DNA from: Pseudomonas mosselii
Lineage (GTDB): Bacteria; Pseudomonadota; Gammaproteobacteria; Pseudomonadales; Pseudomonadaceae
Length of the DNA stretch: 64,000 bases
Direction of reading: 5' to 3'
NCBI RefSeq assembly: GCF_019823065.1
Contig: NZ_CP081966.1
Span: 682,001-746,000, forward strand
The notes under the pieces were generated by a model that saw nothing but the letters and a program-made list of their open reading frames with translations, ran no database searches and was not told the DNA's origin. Each line of letters opens with the position of its first letter. The first letter of the stretch is position 1. The position numbers were made by a program, and so were the translations under genes. Positions 36,699 through 44,522 of the stretch are shown in pieces.

Positions 36699-37964
36699 TC
36701 AATTACCTTTCACCGCATAATCCGGCCGCTTGTCATTCCCCGGAATGAACGGGCTCCAAGGCTGCGCCCGCAGCGGCTCCTCGGTCTGCCACACCACGCT
36801 GAACTGTCCGTCATCCTGGATCTCGCCGATCATCACCGGCTTGTGCAGGTGGTGGTTGGTCTTGTCCATGGTCAGGGTGAAGCCCGACGGCGCCTTGAAG
36901 CTCTGCCCGGCCAGTGCCTCACGCACTTTGTCCACATCGGTGGACTTGGCTTTTTCCACCGCTTGCGCCCACATGTGGATACCTACGTAGGTGGCCTCCA
37001 TAGGGTCGTTGGTCACCGCCTTGTCGGCCCCCGGCAGGCCCTTGGCCTTGGCGTAGGCCTTCCAGTCGGCGACGAACTTCTGGTTCACCGGGTTATCCAC
37101 GGACTCGAAGTAGTTCCACGCCGCCAGGTGCCCCACCAGCGGCTTGGTGTCGATGCCACGCAGCTCCTCTTCACCCACCGAGAAGGCCACCACCGGTACA
37201 TCGGTGGCCTTCAGCCCCTGGTTGGCCAGCTCCTTGTAGAACGGCACGTTGGAGTCGCCATTGACCGTGGAGATGACCGCCGTCTTGCCGCCGGCGGAGA
37301 ACTTCTTGATGTTGGCGACGATGGTCTGGTAATCGCTGTGGCCGAACGGCGTGTAGACCTCTTCGATGTCCTTGTCGGCCACGCCCTTGCTGTGCAGGAA
37401 GGCGCGCAGGATCTTGTTGGTGGTGCGCGGGTAGACGTAGTCGGTGCCCAGCAGGAAGAAGCGCTTGGCGCCGCCACCGTCCTCGCTCATCAGGTATTCC
37501 ACGGCCGGGATTGCCTGCTGGTTAGGCGCGGCGCCGGTGTAGAACACGTTCGGCGACATCTCTTCACCCTCGTACTGCACCGGGTAGAACAGCAGCCCGT
37601 TGAGCTCCTCGAACACCGGCAGCACCGACTTGCGCGACACCGAGGTCCAGCAGCCGAACACCACCGCCACCTTGTCCTGGGTCAGCAGCTGGCGGCTCTT
37701 CTCGGCGAACAGCGGCCAGTTGGACGCCGGGTCCACCACCACCGCCTCGAGCTGCTTGCCGTTGACCCCGCCCTTGGCGTTGATCTCGTCGATGGTCATT
37801 AGCGCCATGTCCTTGAGCGAGGTCTCGGAAATCGCCATGGTCCCCGACAGCGAATGCAGGATGCCGACCTTGATGGTCTCGGCGGCCTGGATGCTCCAGC
37901 TCAGGCCCATCGCGGCGATCGATGCGCTGAGGGTAAAGGCCTTGATCAGACTGCGTCGCTTCAT
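36699..37964 (-). CDS. urtA: Urea ABC transporter substrate-binding protein UrtA
   Basis: Periplasmic urea-binding protein of 421 residues with a signal peptide of about 27 residues that starts MKRRSLIK (a possible twin-arginine signal). Core motifs IKVGILHSLSGTMAISE, FGCWTSVSRKSVLP and YPVQYEGEEMSPNVFYTGA are diagnostic for UrtA/AmiC-like urea-binding proteins. First gene of urtABCDE, preceded by the sigma-54 promoter at 38009-38024. Urea uptake fits a nitrogen-limitation response. Confidence 0.95.
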   Translation of the reverse strand: MKRRSLIKAFTLSASIAAMGLSWSIQAAETIKVGILHSLSGTMAISETSLKDMALMTIDEINAKGGVNGKQLEAVVVDPASNWPLFAEKSRQLLTQDKVAVVFGCWTSVSRKSVLPVFEELNGLLFYPVQYEGEEMSPNVFYTGAAPNQQAIPAVEYLMSEDGGGAKRFFLLGTDYVYPRTTNKILRAFLHSKGVADKDIEEVYTPFGHSDYQTIVANIKKFSAGGKTAVISTVNGDSNVPFYKELANQGLKATDVPVVAFSVGEEELRGIDTKPLVGHLAAWNYFESVDNPVNQKFVADWKAYAKAKGLPGADKAVTNDPMEATYVGIHMWAQAVEKAKSTDVDKVREALAGQSFKAPSGFTLTMDKTNHHLHKPVMIGEIQDDGQFSVVWQTEEPLRAQPWSPFIPGNDKRPDYAVKGN

Positions 37965-38008
37965 GTGCTCACTCCGATGTGATGGTGGGTGTTGGCCTAG
38001 TCGGAGAG

Positions 38009-38024
38009 TGCAAAGGCTGTGCCG
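38009..38024 (-). promoter_or_regulatory. Sigma-54 promoter of urtABCDE
   Basis: On the minus strand CGGCACAGCCTTTGCA matches the RpoN consensus TGGCACG-N4-TTGCW in the essential GGCAC and TTGC blocks, with two peripheral mismatches. Transcription would begin near 37997, about 33 nt before the urtA ATG. Confidence 0.72.
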
Positions 38025-38030
38025 AGCGAT

Positions 38031-38096
38031 GGAAGGTGCTTGGTAGAGCGGTTGTGCGACGAATCGGGGCGCGAGGAGGAGCCAGGATGGTGCTTG
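38031..38096 (-). promoter_or_regulatory. Direct repeat upstream of urtA, possible enhancer sites
   Basis: GGAAGGTGCTTG (38031-38042) and GGATGGTGCTTG (38085-38096) are 11/12 identical and 54 bp apart, upstream of the sigma-54 promoter. The embedded GGTGC (GCACC on the minus strand) resembles an NtrC half-site, but full dyads are missing. Confidence 0.4.
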
Positions 38097-38152
38097 CAGG
38101 TTGGGCTTGCACAGGATTGGGTCGGGGGCGATGAACACTTTTGACACATAAG

Positions 38153-38250
38153 CGGTACTTGAGTACCGTGCCGCACCGCAGTAGTTTCTGCGGTTCGGGA
38201 TTGGCGTCCCGCTGTCAGAACCGGGCACATCGCACCTGCGATAGCGTGTC
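38153..38250 (+). ncRNA. Run of four consecutive hairpins, possible 5' part of a structured RNA
   Basis: In order: CGGTAC-ttga-GTACCG (38153-38168), ACCGCAG-tagttt-CTGCGGT (38175-38194), CGGGA-ttggcg-TCCCG (38196-38211), and GGGCAC/GTGTCC enclosing ATCGC-acct-GCGAT (38223-38250). They are separated by only a few bases and precede the leader at 38271. Strand of transcription is unknown. Confidence 0.4.
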
Positions 38251-38270
38251 CTGCATGGTTGCACCCGTTA

Positions 38271-38405
38271 TGGGCGGAGCCGTGTGTGGGAGCCTTCGGG
38301 CTCACCGGACCTTCTGACCGGCAACGCCAACCCGCACGGCTCCGTCCACCCATATTGGCGTATGGGCACGGAGATACACTTCAGAAGGCTGCAAGGAGTC
38401 GCACC
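38271..38405 (+). ncRNA. Structured leader with predicted pseudoknot, upstream of the DUF6124 operon
   Basis: P1 is a 14-bp stem (38271-38284 with 38335-38348, one G-U). Inside it are a GAGCC-TTCG-GGCTC tetraloop hairpin (290-303 of the 38-kb block) and a CCGG/CCGG stem (38305-38321) with loop ACCTTCTGA. A further hairpin CCCATA-ttggcg-TATGGG follows at 38349-38366. The loop bases CCTTCTGA (38310-38317) are fully complementary to TCAGAAGG (38381-38388), just before the Shine-Dalgarno GCAAGGAG, giving a possible 8-bp pseudoknot that could expose or hide the ribosome site. Confidence 0.6.
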
Positions 38406-38483
38406 ATGCTCAAGAAGATCGTTCCAGATCCACCGTTCGTATTTGTCGAGATCGCCACCTTTCATCGAGAGGTGCAGCCATGA
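38406..38483 (+). CDS. 25-residue leader/mini-protein MLKKIVPDPP…
   Basis: A short ORF with a good Shine-Dalgarno (AAGGAG, 9 nt upstream). Its start MLKKIVPDPP resembles the N-terminus of DUF3077-type small proteins of pseudomonads, but it is truncated after 25 codons. Its TGA overlaps the ATG of the next gene (ATGA), so the two are translationally coupled. It may be a decayed DUF3077 gene kept as a coupling ORF. The assignment to DUF3077 is from memory of the family N-terminus. Confidence 0.6.
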   Translation: MLKKIVPDPPFVFVEIATFHREVQP

Positions 38484-38779
38484 ACCAGGAATCGCTGGTC
38501 AACCTCACCCCGCGCAAATCACGTCCCGTCACCGCTTGTTCCCACTTTGGCACCTGCAATCACGCCCATGATCCGATTCTCTCGGTACGTGCTGGCGTTG
38601 ATAGCGAGGATGCGCTGGTGTGCGCCGTGGCGGCGTTGAAGGCGGCGTATGAGACCAATGCTGCCGCGTTGGAGAAGGCGGGGGAGCCGTTGCGCAGTTT
38701 GCTGACGGCGACGGAGAACTCGCTGGAGAAAGGCCTGGCGCTGGCCGAAGCCGTGCTTGAAGGGTTGGAGCAAGGCTAG
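38480..38779 (+). CDS. DUF6124 family small protein
   Basis: A 99-residue mostly helical protein. A Cys/His-containing N-terminal segment (TACSHFGTCNHAHDP) is followed by alpha-helical repeats rich in Ala/Glu/Leu (ALVCAVAALKAAYETNAAAL). It resembles the small DUF6124 (formerly DUF3077-associated) proteins that are numerous in pseudomonads and have no known function. Translation is coupled to the mini-ORF before it, and expression likely depends on the structured leader. A REP pair follows the stop. Confidence 0.65.
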   Translation: MNQESLVNLTPRKSRPVTACSHFGTCNHAHDPILSVRAGVDSEDALVCAVAALKAAYETNAAALEKAGEPLRSLLTATENSLEKGLALAEAVLEGLEQG

Positions 38780-38787
38780 CGGGCCTC

Positions 38788-38855
38788 ATCGCGGGGCAAG
38801 CCCGCTCCCACGCCGACCTCACACGGCAGGCGTGGGAGCGGGCTTGCCCCGCGAT
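38788..38855. repeat. Inverted REP pair
   Basis: Two facing REP copies with a 22-bp spacer (CGCCGACCTCACACGGCAGG) between the convergent DUF6124 and CycA-like genes. Confidence 0.88.
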
Positions 38856-38865
38856 GGGTTCAGGA

Positions 38866-40290
38866 TCAGTTGTTCGACGCCCCACGCACGGCGGTACGCG
38901 GCTGACGCCTGCTGCGCACGAACTGATAGGTCACCGCCAGAATCACGAACCAGATCGGCGTCACCACCAGCGCCGAGCGCGTATCCGCCTCCAGGCTCAA
39001 CAGCACCAGAATGCCGGCAAAGAACACCAGGCACACGTAGCACATGAAACGCCCGCCGGGCATCTTGTAGGTGGACTGCTCATGCAGCGCCGCGCGCTGT
39101 TTGCGGTAGCTCAGGTACGACAGCAGGATCAGCGTCCACACGAACATGAACAGCACCGCCGACACCGTCGTCACCAGGGTGAAAGCTTCGATCACATTGG
39201 GTACCAGGTAGATCAGCACCGCGCCCAGCAGCAGGCAGGTGCAGGAGAAGTACAGGCCGTTGGCCGGCACCGCGCGGCGCGAGAGTTTCTCGAACGCCTT
39301 GGGCGCATCGCCCTCCTGGGCCAGGCCGAACAGCATGCGGCTGGTGGAGAACACGCCGCTGTTGGCCGACGAGGCCGCAGAAGTCAGCACCACGAAGTTG
39401 ATGATGCTCGCCGCCGCCGGCAGGCCGGCCAGCACGAACAGCTCGACGAACGGGCTCTTGCCCGGCACCACGTCGCGCCATGGGGTGACGGCCATGATGG
39501 CGATCAGCGCCAGCACGTAGAACACGATGATGCGGACCGGGATCGAGTTGATCGCCCGCGGCAGGGTGCGCTCGGGGTTCTTCGCTTCGGCGGCTGTGGT
39601 GCCCACCAGTTCGATACCGACGAAGGCGAACACGGCGATCTGGAAGCCGGCGAAGAAACCGAGCAGGCCGTTGGGGAACATGCCGCCGTCATTCCACAGG
39701 TTGGCCAGGGTGGCGGTATGGCCGCTCGGCGACTGGAAGCCGGTGATAACCATGTACAGGCCGGTGGCGACCAGGCCCATGATGGCGATGATCTTGATCA
39801 GGGCGAACCAGAATTCCATTTCGCCGAACATCTTCACCGTCACCAGGTTCAGCGACAGCAACAAGGCCACGCAGCTCAGCGCCGGTATCCACTGCGGAAG
39901 GTCCGGGAACCAGAATTGTGTGTAGGCGGCGATCGCCACCACGTCGGCGATGCCGGTGACCACCCAGCAGAACCAGTAGGTCCAGCCGGTGAAGTAGCCG
40001 GCCCAGGGGCCGAGCAGGTCGGCGGAGAAATCGATGAACGACTTGTAGTTGAGGTTCGACAGCAGCAGCTCGCCCATGGCGCGCATGACGAAGAACAGCA
40101 TGAAGCCGATGATCATGTAGACGAAGATGATCGACGGGCCGGCCAGGCTGATGGTCTTGCCCGAGCCCATGAACAGGCCGGTGCCGATGGCGCCGCCAAT
40201 GGCGATGAGCTGGATGTGACGGTTGGTCAGGTTGCGTTGCAGGTGCTGCTCTTCGGAGGGTGTCTGGGAGGTCCGGGTCATAGGCTGCAT
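38866..40290 (-). CDS. cycA: D-serine/D-alanine/glycine-type amino acid permease
   Basis: A 474-residue APC-superfamily transporter with twelve predicted helices. The N-terminal block HLQRNLTNRHIQLIAIGGAI, then GTGLFMGSGKTISLAGPSI, is nearly the CycA signature, and YFTGWTYWFCWVVTGIADVV and KMFGEMEFWFALIKI also match CycA rather than general permeases such as AroP or GabP. It imports D-Ala, D-Ser and Gly by proton symport. Single gene, flanked by REP pairs at both ends. Confidence 0.85.
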   Translation of the reverse strand: MQPMTRTSQTPSEEQHLQRNLTNRHIQLIAIGGAIGTGLFMGSGKTISLAGPSIIFVYMIIGFMLFFVMRAMGELLLSNLNYKSFIDFSADLLGPWAGYFTGWTYWFCWVVTGIADVVAIAAYTQFWFPDLPQWIPALSCVALLLSLNLVTVKMFGEMEFWFALIKIIAIMGLVATGLYMVITGFQSPSGHTATLANLWNDGGMFPNGLLGFFAGFQIAVFAFVGIELVGTTAAEAKNPERTLPRAINSIPVRIIVFYVLALIAIMAVTPWRDVVPGKSPFVELFVLAGLPAAASIINFVVLTSAASSANSGVFSTSRMLFGLAQEGDAPKAFEKLSRRAVPANGLYFSCTCLLLGAVLIYLVPNVIEAFTLVTTVSAVLFMFVWTLILLSYLSYRKQRAALHEQSTYKMPGGRFMCYVCLVFFAGILVLLSLEADTRSALVVTPIWFVILAVTYQFVRSRRQPRTAVRGASNN

Positions 40291-40437
40291 TCCATTGAGG
40301 GTCAGTCTTTTTGTGAGCGAAAGCCGCGTAGGCTATCACGTCGCGTTCCAATCGCGGGTGTGGCAGATCGGCACGATCTTGGCGGTACAGCGCGGTGCTC
40401 GACATGACGGGAATCAATGGTTGTTGGTGCCGGCCTC

Positions 40438-40506
40438 ATCGCGGGGCAAGCCCGCTTCCACGCTGATCTCACAGGGCAGGCGTGGGAGCGGGCTTGCCCC
40501 GCGATT
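40438..40506. repeat. Inverted REP pair
   Basis: Facing REP copies, the first with one substitution (GCTTCCAC for GCTCCCAC), between cycA start and the end of the copper cluster. Spacer sequence is nearly the same as in the pair at 38788, suggesting the pairs spread as units. Confidence 0.88.
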
Positions 40507-40512
40507 GCGATA

Positions 40513-41877
40513 TCAGGCCCTGACCATGATCTGGCGTCTCACCACCAGGCTATCCACCCCCCACATCACCACCATCGAAATCCCCACCAGCGGGAAGGCG
40601 ACGCCCAGCACCACCATCACCCCCACTGCCGTCTTCCAGCGCGGCAGGTCATGACGCAGCGGCGGCACGCCCAATCCACCCGTGGGCTTGCGCTTCCACC
40701 ACATCACCAGCCCGCTCACCGAGCCCAGCAGGATCATCAGGCACACCAGCAGGATGACGATTTGGTTCAGCGGCCCGAACATCTTGCCTTCGTGCAGCAT
40801 CACCCCAAGCTCGGTGGCGCGTGCCACCGGGCTGTAGTCCTGCCAGCGCACATCGGCCAGCACCTTCCCGGTGTACTGGTCCACATGCAGGGTGGCGTCG
40901 TTGCGCGGATCGTCAGCGAATACCGCAATGGTGAACACCCCGTCAGCACTGCTTGGCAGGGTGATGCTGTAGCCCGGCTCGACCTCGCGCAGATTGGCGA
41001 TGTTCTCGACCTGCTGCAGGCTCACCTGCGGCGCCGCCGGGGCGTGATCCATCATGTGATGCCCGGCATGCTCGGCATGGGCGCCGGACACTGGCATCGG
41101 CGTGTTCTCCATCGCCCACGGCACGGTCTGGCGGTGGGCGCTGTTGAGGTCGCGGGCTTCTTTGTCGGACTTGGGCACGTCGTTCCACATGGCCGACGGG
41201 AAGCGGTTCCACAGGTCGGCATACTGTTTGCCCCACAGCCCGGTCCAGGTCATGCCGCTGAGCAGCATCAACAGCAGCAGGGCCGAGCCCCAGAAACCGG
41301 TGACGGCATGCAGGTCGCGCCACAGCAAGCGGCCGCGCGCGCTGAAACGTGGCCACAGCACGCCCGCGCTGCTGCGCCCGCGTGGCCACCAGAGATAGAG
41401 CCCGGACACCACCAGGACAATGCCCCAGCCCGCCGCCAGTTCCACCAGCCGGTCACCGACCGTGCCGACCATCAGTTCGCCATGCAAGGCGCGTGCGATG
41501 GCCTGCAGGTTCTGTTTGCCATCCTGGTCGCCCAGTACCTTGCCGCTGTACGGGTCGACGAAGACATTCAGCTCGCGCCCGCCGTCATGCACCACGAACT
41601 GTGCGCTGCGCTCGGCGCTCACCGGCGGCAGATACTGTCCCACCTGGCCTTGTGGATAAGCCTGGCGCACGTTGGCCAGCAGCGTGTCGGCGCCCTGTCG
41701 GTGATGGCCGGCCTCGACCACCATCAGCTCGCGGTACATCAACGGATCGAGTTGCGGCTTGAACAGGTAGATGATCCCGGTAAGCGCCAGCAGGACCATG
41801 AATGGCGCCACGAACAGCCCGGCATAGAAATGCCAGCGCCACGCAAGGTTGTAGAAGGAAACGTTTGGTTTGCTCAT
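40513..41877 (-). CDS. PepSY domain membrane protein (PiuB-like)
   Basis: A 454-residue inner-membrane protein with four transmembrane helices: one near residue 25, one about 195, one about 340 and one about 420, and two large periplasmic PepSY regions. The opening FYNLAWRWHFYAGLFVAPFMV is the PepSY-associated TM signature; a His/Met-rich stretch (HAEHAGHHMMDHAP, about residue 275) could bind metal. Such proteins accompany TonB receptors and may reduce metal ions at the membrane. It is the last gene of the oprC cluster, 58 bp after oprC. Confidence 0.85.
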   Translation of the reverse strand: MSKPNVSFYNLAWRWHFYAGLFVAPFMVLLALTGIIYLFKPQLDPLMYRELMVVEAGHHRQGADTLLANVRQAYPQGQVGQYLPPVSAERSAQFVVHDGGRELNVFVDPYSGKVLGDQDGKQNLQAIARALHGELMVGTVGDRLVELAAGWGIVLVVSGLYLWWPRGRSSAGVLWPRFSARGRLLWRDLHAVTGFWGSALLLLMLLSGMTWTGLWGKQYADLWNRFPSAMWNDVPKSDKEARDLNSAHRQTVPWAMENTPMPVSGAHAEHAGHHMMDHAPAAPQVSLQQVENIANLREVEPGYSITLPSSADGVFTIAVFADDPRNDATLHVDQYTGKVLADVRWQDYSPVARATELGVMLHEGKMFGPLNQIVILLVCLMILLGSVSGLVMWWKRKPTGGLGVPPLRHDLPRWKTAVGVMVVLGVAFPLVGISMVVMWGVDSLVVRRQIMVRA

Positions 41878-41935
41878 TAGAGCCTCCCGTAGACCTTAAG
41901 TGGGCGCGGTCAGGTCCCGCGCCCGTTTGTTGTTG

Positions 41936-44002
41936 TCAGAAGCTGAAGTCGACCTTGGTCCAGAAGGTCCTGCCTGGCTCGTTCACCGGGTCCGTGGCGC
42001 TGGCCGGGTAGCCGAACCCGGCGTTCCCGGCCAGGTTCAGGTGCTCGGCGTAGGCCTTGTCGAACAGGTTGTCGACGCCCGCGCTGAGCTTGAGGTTGTT
42101 GTTGACCTTGTAGGCGCCGTTGAGCGAGAACACGCCGAAGCCTGAGCTTGTGTCGTAATCCTTGCCGACCACGTTGCCCTGGTTTTTGGCAATGCGGTTC
42201 TGCTCGGCGACCAGGCGCCACAGGGCACCGACGCTCCAGGTGTCGCGGCTGTAGGTCAGCCCCAGGCGGCTTTCCAGCGGTGGCATCTGTGGCAGGGCCT
42301 TGCCGTCGCTGCTGTTCTTGCCCCAGGCGTAGGCCAGGGTGGCGTCGGCCTTCCAGTTCTCGGTCAGTTTGTAGGCCGCGCCCAGTTCGCCGCCCATGAT
42401 GCGGGCGTCGACGTTCTGCGCCTGGGAGGTGAGCGAGCCCATCATGTTGCGCTGGTAGTCGAACAGGATGTAGTCGCGGACCTGCCCGACATAACCCGAG
42501 GCCCAGGCCTCCAGGCGCTCGTCGCGGTACTGGATGCCGAAGTCGAGCTGGGTGGTCTTCTCCGGCTTGATGCCGTCGAAGGCGTTGACCGAGCCGGCCG
42601 GGGCGCGCTTGGGCGAGAACAGCTCCCAGTAGTCGGGGAAGCGCTGGGTGTGGCCGAGGCCGATGTAGGTGGTGGCCGGAATCGCCGCCAGGTCGTGCTC
42701 GTAGCGCACGAAGCCGCTGGGCAGGGTGTCGGCGCGGGTGTCGCCTTCGGTGGCGCTGCCCTTGCGGAAATCGCGGGCCGAGGCACGGTCCAGGCGGGCG
42801 CCGGTGACCAGGCGATCCTCACCGGTCGCATACCAGGTGAGCTCGCCGAAGGCGCCGTAGTTGTGGAAGTCGGCGTCCTTGGTCCAGGGCTGGCCCTTGT
42901 GCGCGTTGACGCCCATGCCGCCGCGCTGGCGGTGTTCGTTGGTCTGCGCGTCGATGCCGCTGATCAGTTGCACGTCGGCCCAGCGCCAGGTGGCCTTGAT
43001 CCGTGCGCCCATGGTACGGCGGTCGACGTTGCTGACCATGGGCATGCCCATCATGCCGGTGCCCGACGGAGTGCGCAGGGTGTAGTTGTCCATCACGTGG
43101 TCAGCGTAGTTGTAGTAGACCTGCGCCTCGACCTTGTCGAGCACCTCGCCCAGGTTGGACTTCTCGAAGCGCAGCCCCAGGCTTTCGCGCTTGAACTGCG
43201 AACCGTCCATTCCGCGTCCGGCGGAGCGAGCCTCGCCGTCGCCCTTGCCAGCGGTCAGTTCCAGCAAGGTGTCGGCGTCCGGGGTCCAGCCGAGGCTGAC
43301 GTCGCCGTTCCACTTGTCCCAGCGCGACGGCACGGTGTCGCCGTTGCCGTCCTCGAAGTCGTCCGAGTGCGACTGGTTACCGATGAAGCGCACGTAGCCG
43401 AGCTGGTTGCCGGCCGCGGCGTCGAGGACCTTGTCGAAGCGGCCGTTGGAGCCAGCCAGTACGCTGCCGTTGACCCGGCTACCCAACTCGCCGAACTTCT
43501 CCGGCTCACGCTCGAAGAGAATGGTGCCAGCGGAGCCGCCCGGCCCCCAGATCACGCTCTGCGGGCCCTTGATCACGGTGAGGCGGTCGTAGGTTTCCGG
43601 CGAGATGTACGAGGTTGGCGCGTCCATGCGGCCCGGGCAGGCGCCGAGCATCATGCCGCCGTTGGTGAGGATGTTCAGGCGCGAACCGAACATGCCGCGC
43701 AGCACCGGGTCGCCATTGGTGCCGCCAGCGCGGATCACCGAGAACCCGGGGATGGTCTTGAGGTAGTCACCGCCGTCGCTGGCCGGCACGGGCTGGCGCG
43801 GATCCTTGGGGTTGGTGACCACGGTCAGCGGCGAGCTCGGGGCGATGGCGGTGATCACCGTCGGGCTCAGTTCGGCCGTATCGTGGATGTGGCCTTCGTG
43901 GCCGGTTTCGGCGGCAAGGGCCAGTGGCGCGAGCAGCGAGCCGCAGAGCACGGCGATGGTGCCGCGCAGGGAAAGGGCAAAAACAGGGGTGCAGCCGGAC
44001 AT
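41936..44002 (-). CDS. oprC: TonB-dependent copper receptor OprC
   Basis: Outer-membrane 22-stranded barrel, 688 residues, with a signal peptide (about 1-30) and an N-terminal plug (PTVITAIAPSSPLTVVTNPKDPRQPVPASDGG… region, about 45-180). The C-terminus ends in SF with alternating aromatic residues, typical of outer-membrane porins. Met-rich plug residues (RGMFGSRLNILTNGGMMLGACPGRMD) match the Met/Cys copper-binding site of OprC in P. aeruginosa. Neighbour genes (PCuAC, two DUF2946, PepSY) support copper uptake. Confidence 0.9.
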   Translation of the reverse strand: MSGCTPVFALSLRGTIAVLCGSLLAPLALAAETGHEGHIHDTAELSPTVITAIAPSSPLTVVTNPKDPRQPVPASDGGDYLKTIPGFSVIRAGGTNGDPVLRGMFGSRLNILTNGGMMLGACPGRMDAPTSYISPETYDRLTVIKGPQSVIWGPGGSAGTILFEREPEKFGELGSRVNGSVLAGSNGRFDKVLDAAAGNQLGYVRFIGNQSHSDDFEDGNGDTVPSRWDKWNGDVSLGWTPDADTLLELTAGKGDGEARSAGRGMDGSQFKRESLGLRFEKSNLGEVLDKVEAQVYYNYADHVMDNYTLRTPSGTGMMGMPMVSNVDRRTMGARIKATWRWADVQLISGIDAQTNEHRQRGGMGVNAHKGQPWTKDADFHNYGAFGELTWYATGEDRLVTGARLDRASARDFRKGSATEGDTRADTLPSGFVRYEHDLAAIPATTYIGLGHTQRFPDYWELFSPKRAPAGSVNAFDGIKPEKTTQLDFGIQYRDERLEAWASGYVGQVRDYILFDYQRNMMGSLTSQAQNVDARIMGGELGAAYKLTENWKADATLAYAWGKNSSDGKALPQMPPLESRLGLTYSRDTWSVGALWRLVAEQNRIAKNQGNVVGKDYDTSSGFGVFSLNGAYKVNNNLKLSAGVDNLFDKAYAEHLNLAGNAGFGYPASATDPVNEPGRTFWTKVDFSF

Positions 44003-44034
44003 AATGATTCCAGTCGATCAGTCATGAGTCAGCG

Positions 44035-44052
44035 CGAAGCCTCCTGGCTTCG
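44035..44052 (-). terminator. Stem-loop between DUF2946 and oprC
   Basis: CGAAGCC-tcct-GGCTTCG, a perfect 7-bp stem with a 4-nt loop, lies 33 bp before the oprC start. It has no T tract, so it is more likely an mRNA processing or stability element than a full terminator. Confidence 0.4.
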
Positions 44053-44071
44053 GGCGTTTAGCGTGTGGTGT

Positions 44072-44497
44072 TCAGGCGACGATCGATCGGGGCGGTGCGC
44101 GGCTGCGGGCGCCGGGGAATACAGCCTGCCGGGCATGGCCCTGGCGCGTGGCGACGGTGAGGTGGGTGGGTGGGGTGACGCTGCCCGCGCTGAGCGGGCT
44201 GAGGCTTTGGGGCAGGGCGGGGCAGTTGAACAGCAGGCTGCAGTAGCCACACTTCTCCCACATCACATGCAACTGGCCATCGTTGCCGTGGCCGTGGTGC
44301 TCGTCGTGACCGTGCGCCATCGGCATGCTCATGTCCATGGGCATGGACATGCCGGCGTGGTGCTCCATTGGCATCGACTGGGAAACCAGCGGGCCGATGA
44401 AGATCATCCACATGGCGAACAGGCTCAGCCAGCCGCCACCGACGCGCCTGCGATCAGGGCGGGTAGTGCGGACGGAGCTGTAGCGCGGCAGGCTCAT
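44072..44497 (-). CDS. Met/His-rich DUF2946 family protein
   Basis: A 141-residue membrane-anchored or secreted protein: basic N-terminus, hydrophobic helix at about 23-40, then a striking metal-binding stretch at residues 42-70 that contains ten or so Met and eight His (motifs MPMEHHAGM, MPMDMSMPM, HGHDEHHGHG). It is followed by a DUF2946-like CGYC and a third Cys (residue 92). Copper(I) binding through Met and Cu(II) through His is a plausible inference. Lies between pcuAC and oprC on the same strand. Confidence 0.72.
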   Translation of the reverse strand: MSLPRYSSVRTTRPDRRRVGGGWLSLFAMWMIFIGPLVSQSMPMEHHAGMSMPMDMSMPMAHGHDEHHGHGNDGQLHVMWEKCGYCSLLFNCPALPQSLSPLSAGSVTPPTHLTVATRQGHARQAVFPGARSRAPPRSIVA

Positions 44498-44522
44498 GGC
44501 GAGCGCCAGTCAGTCGATCAGG

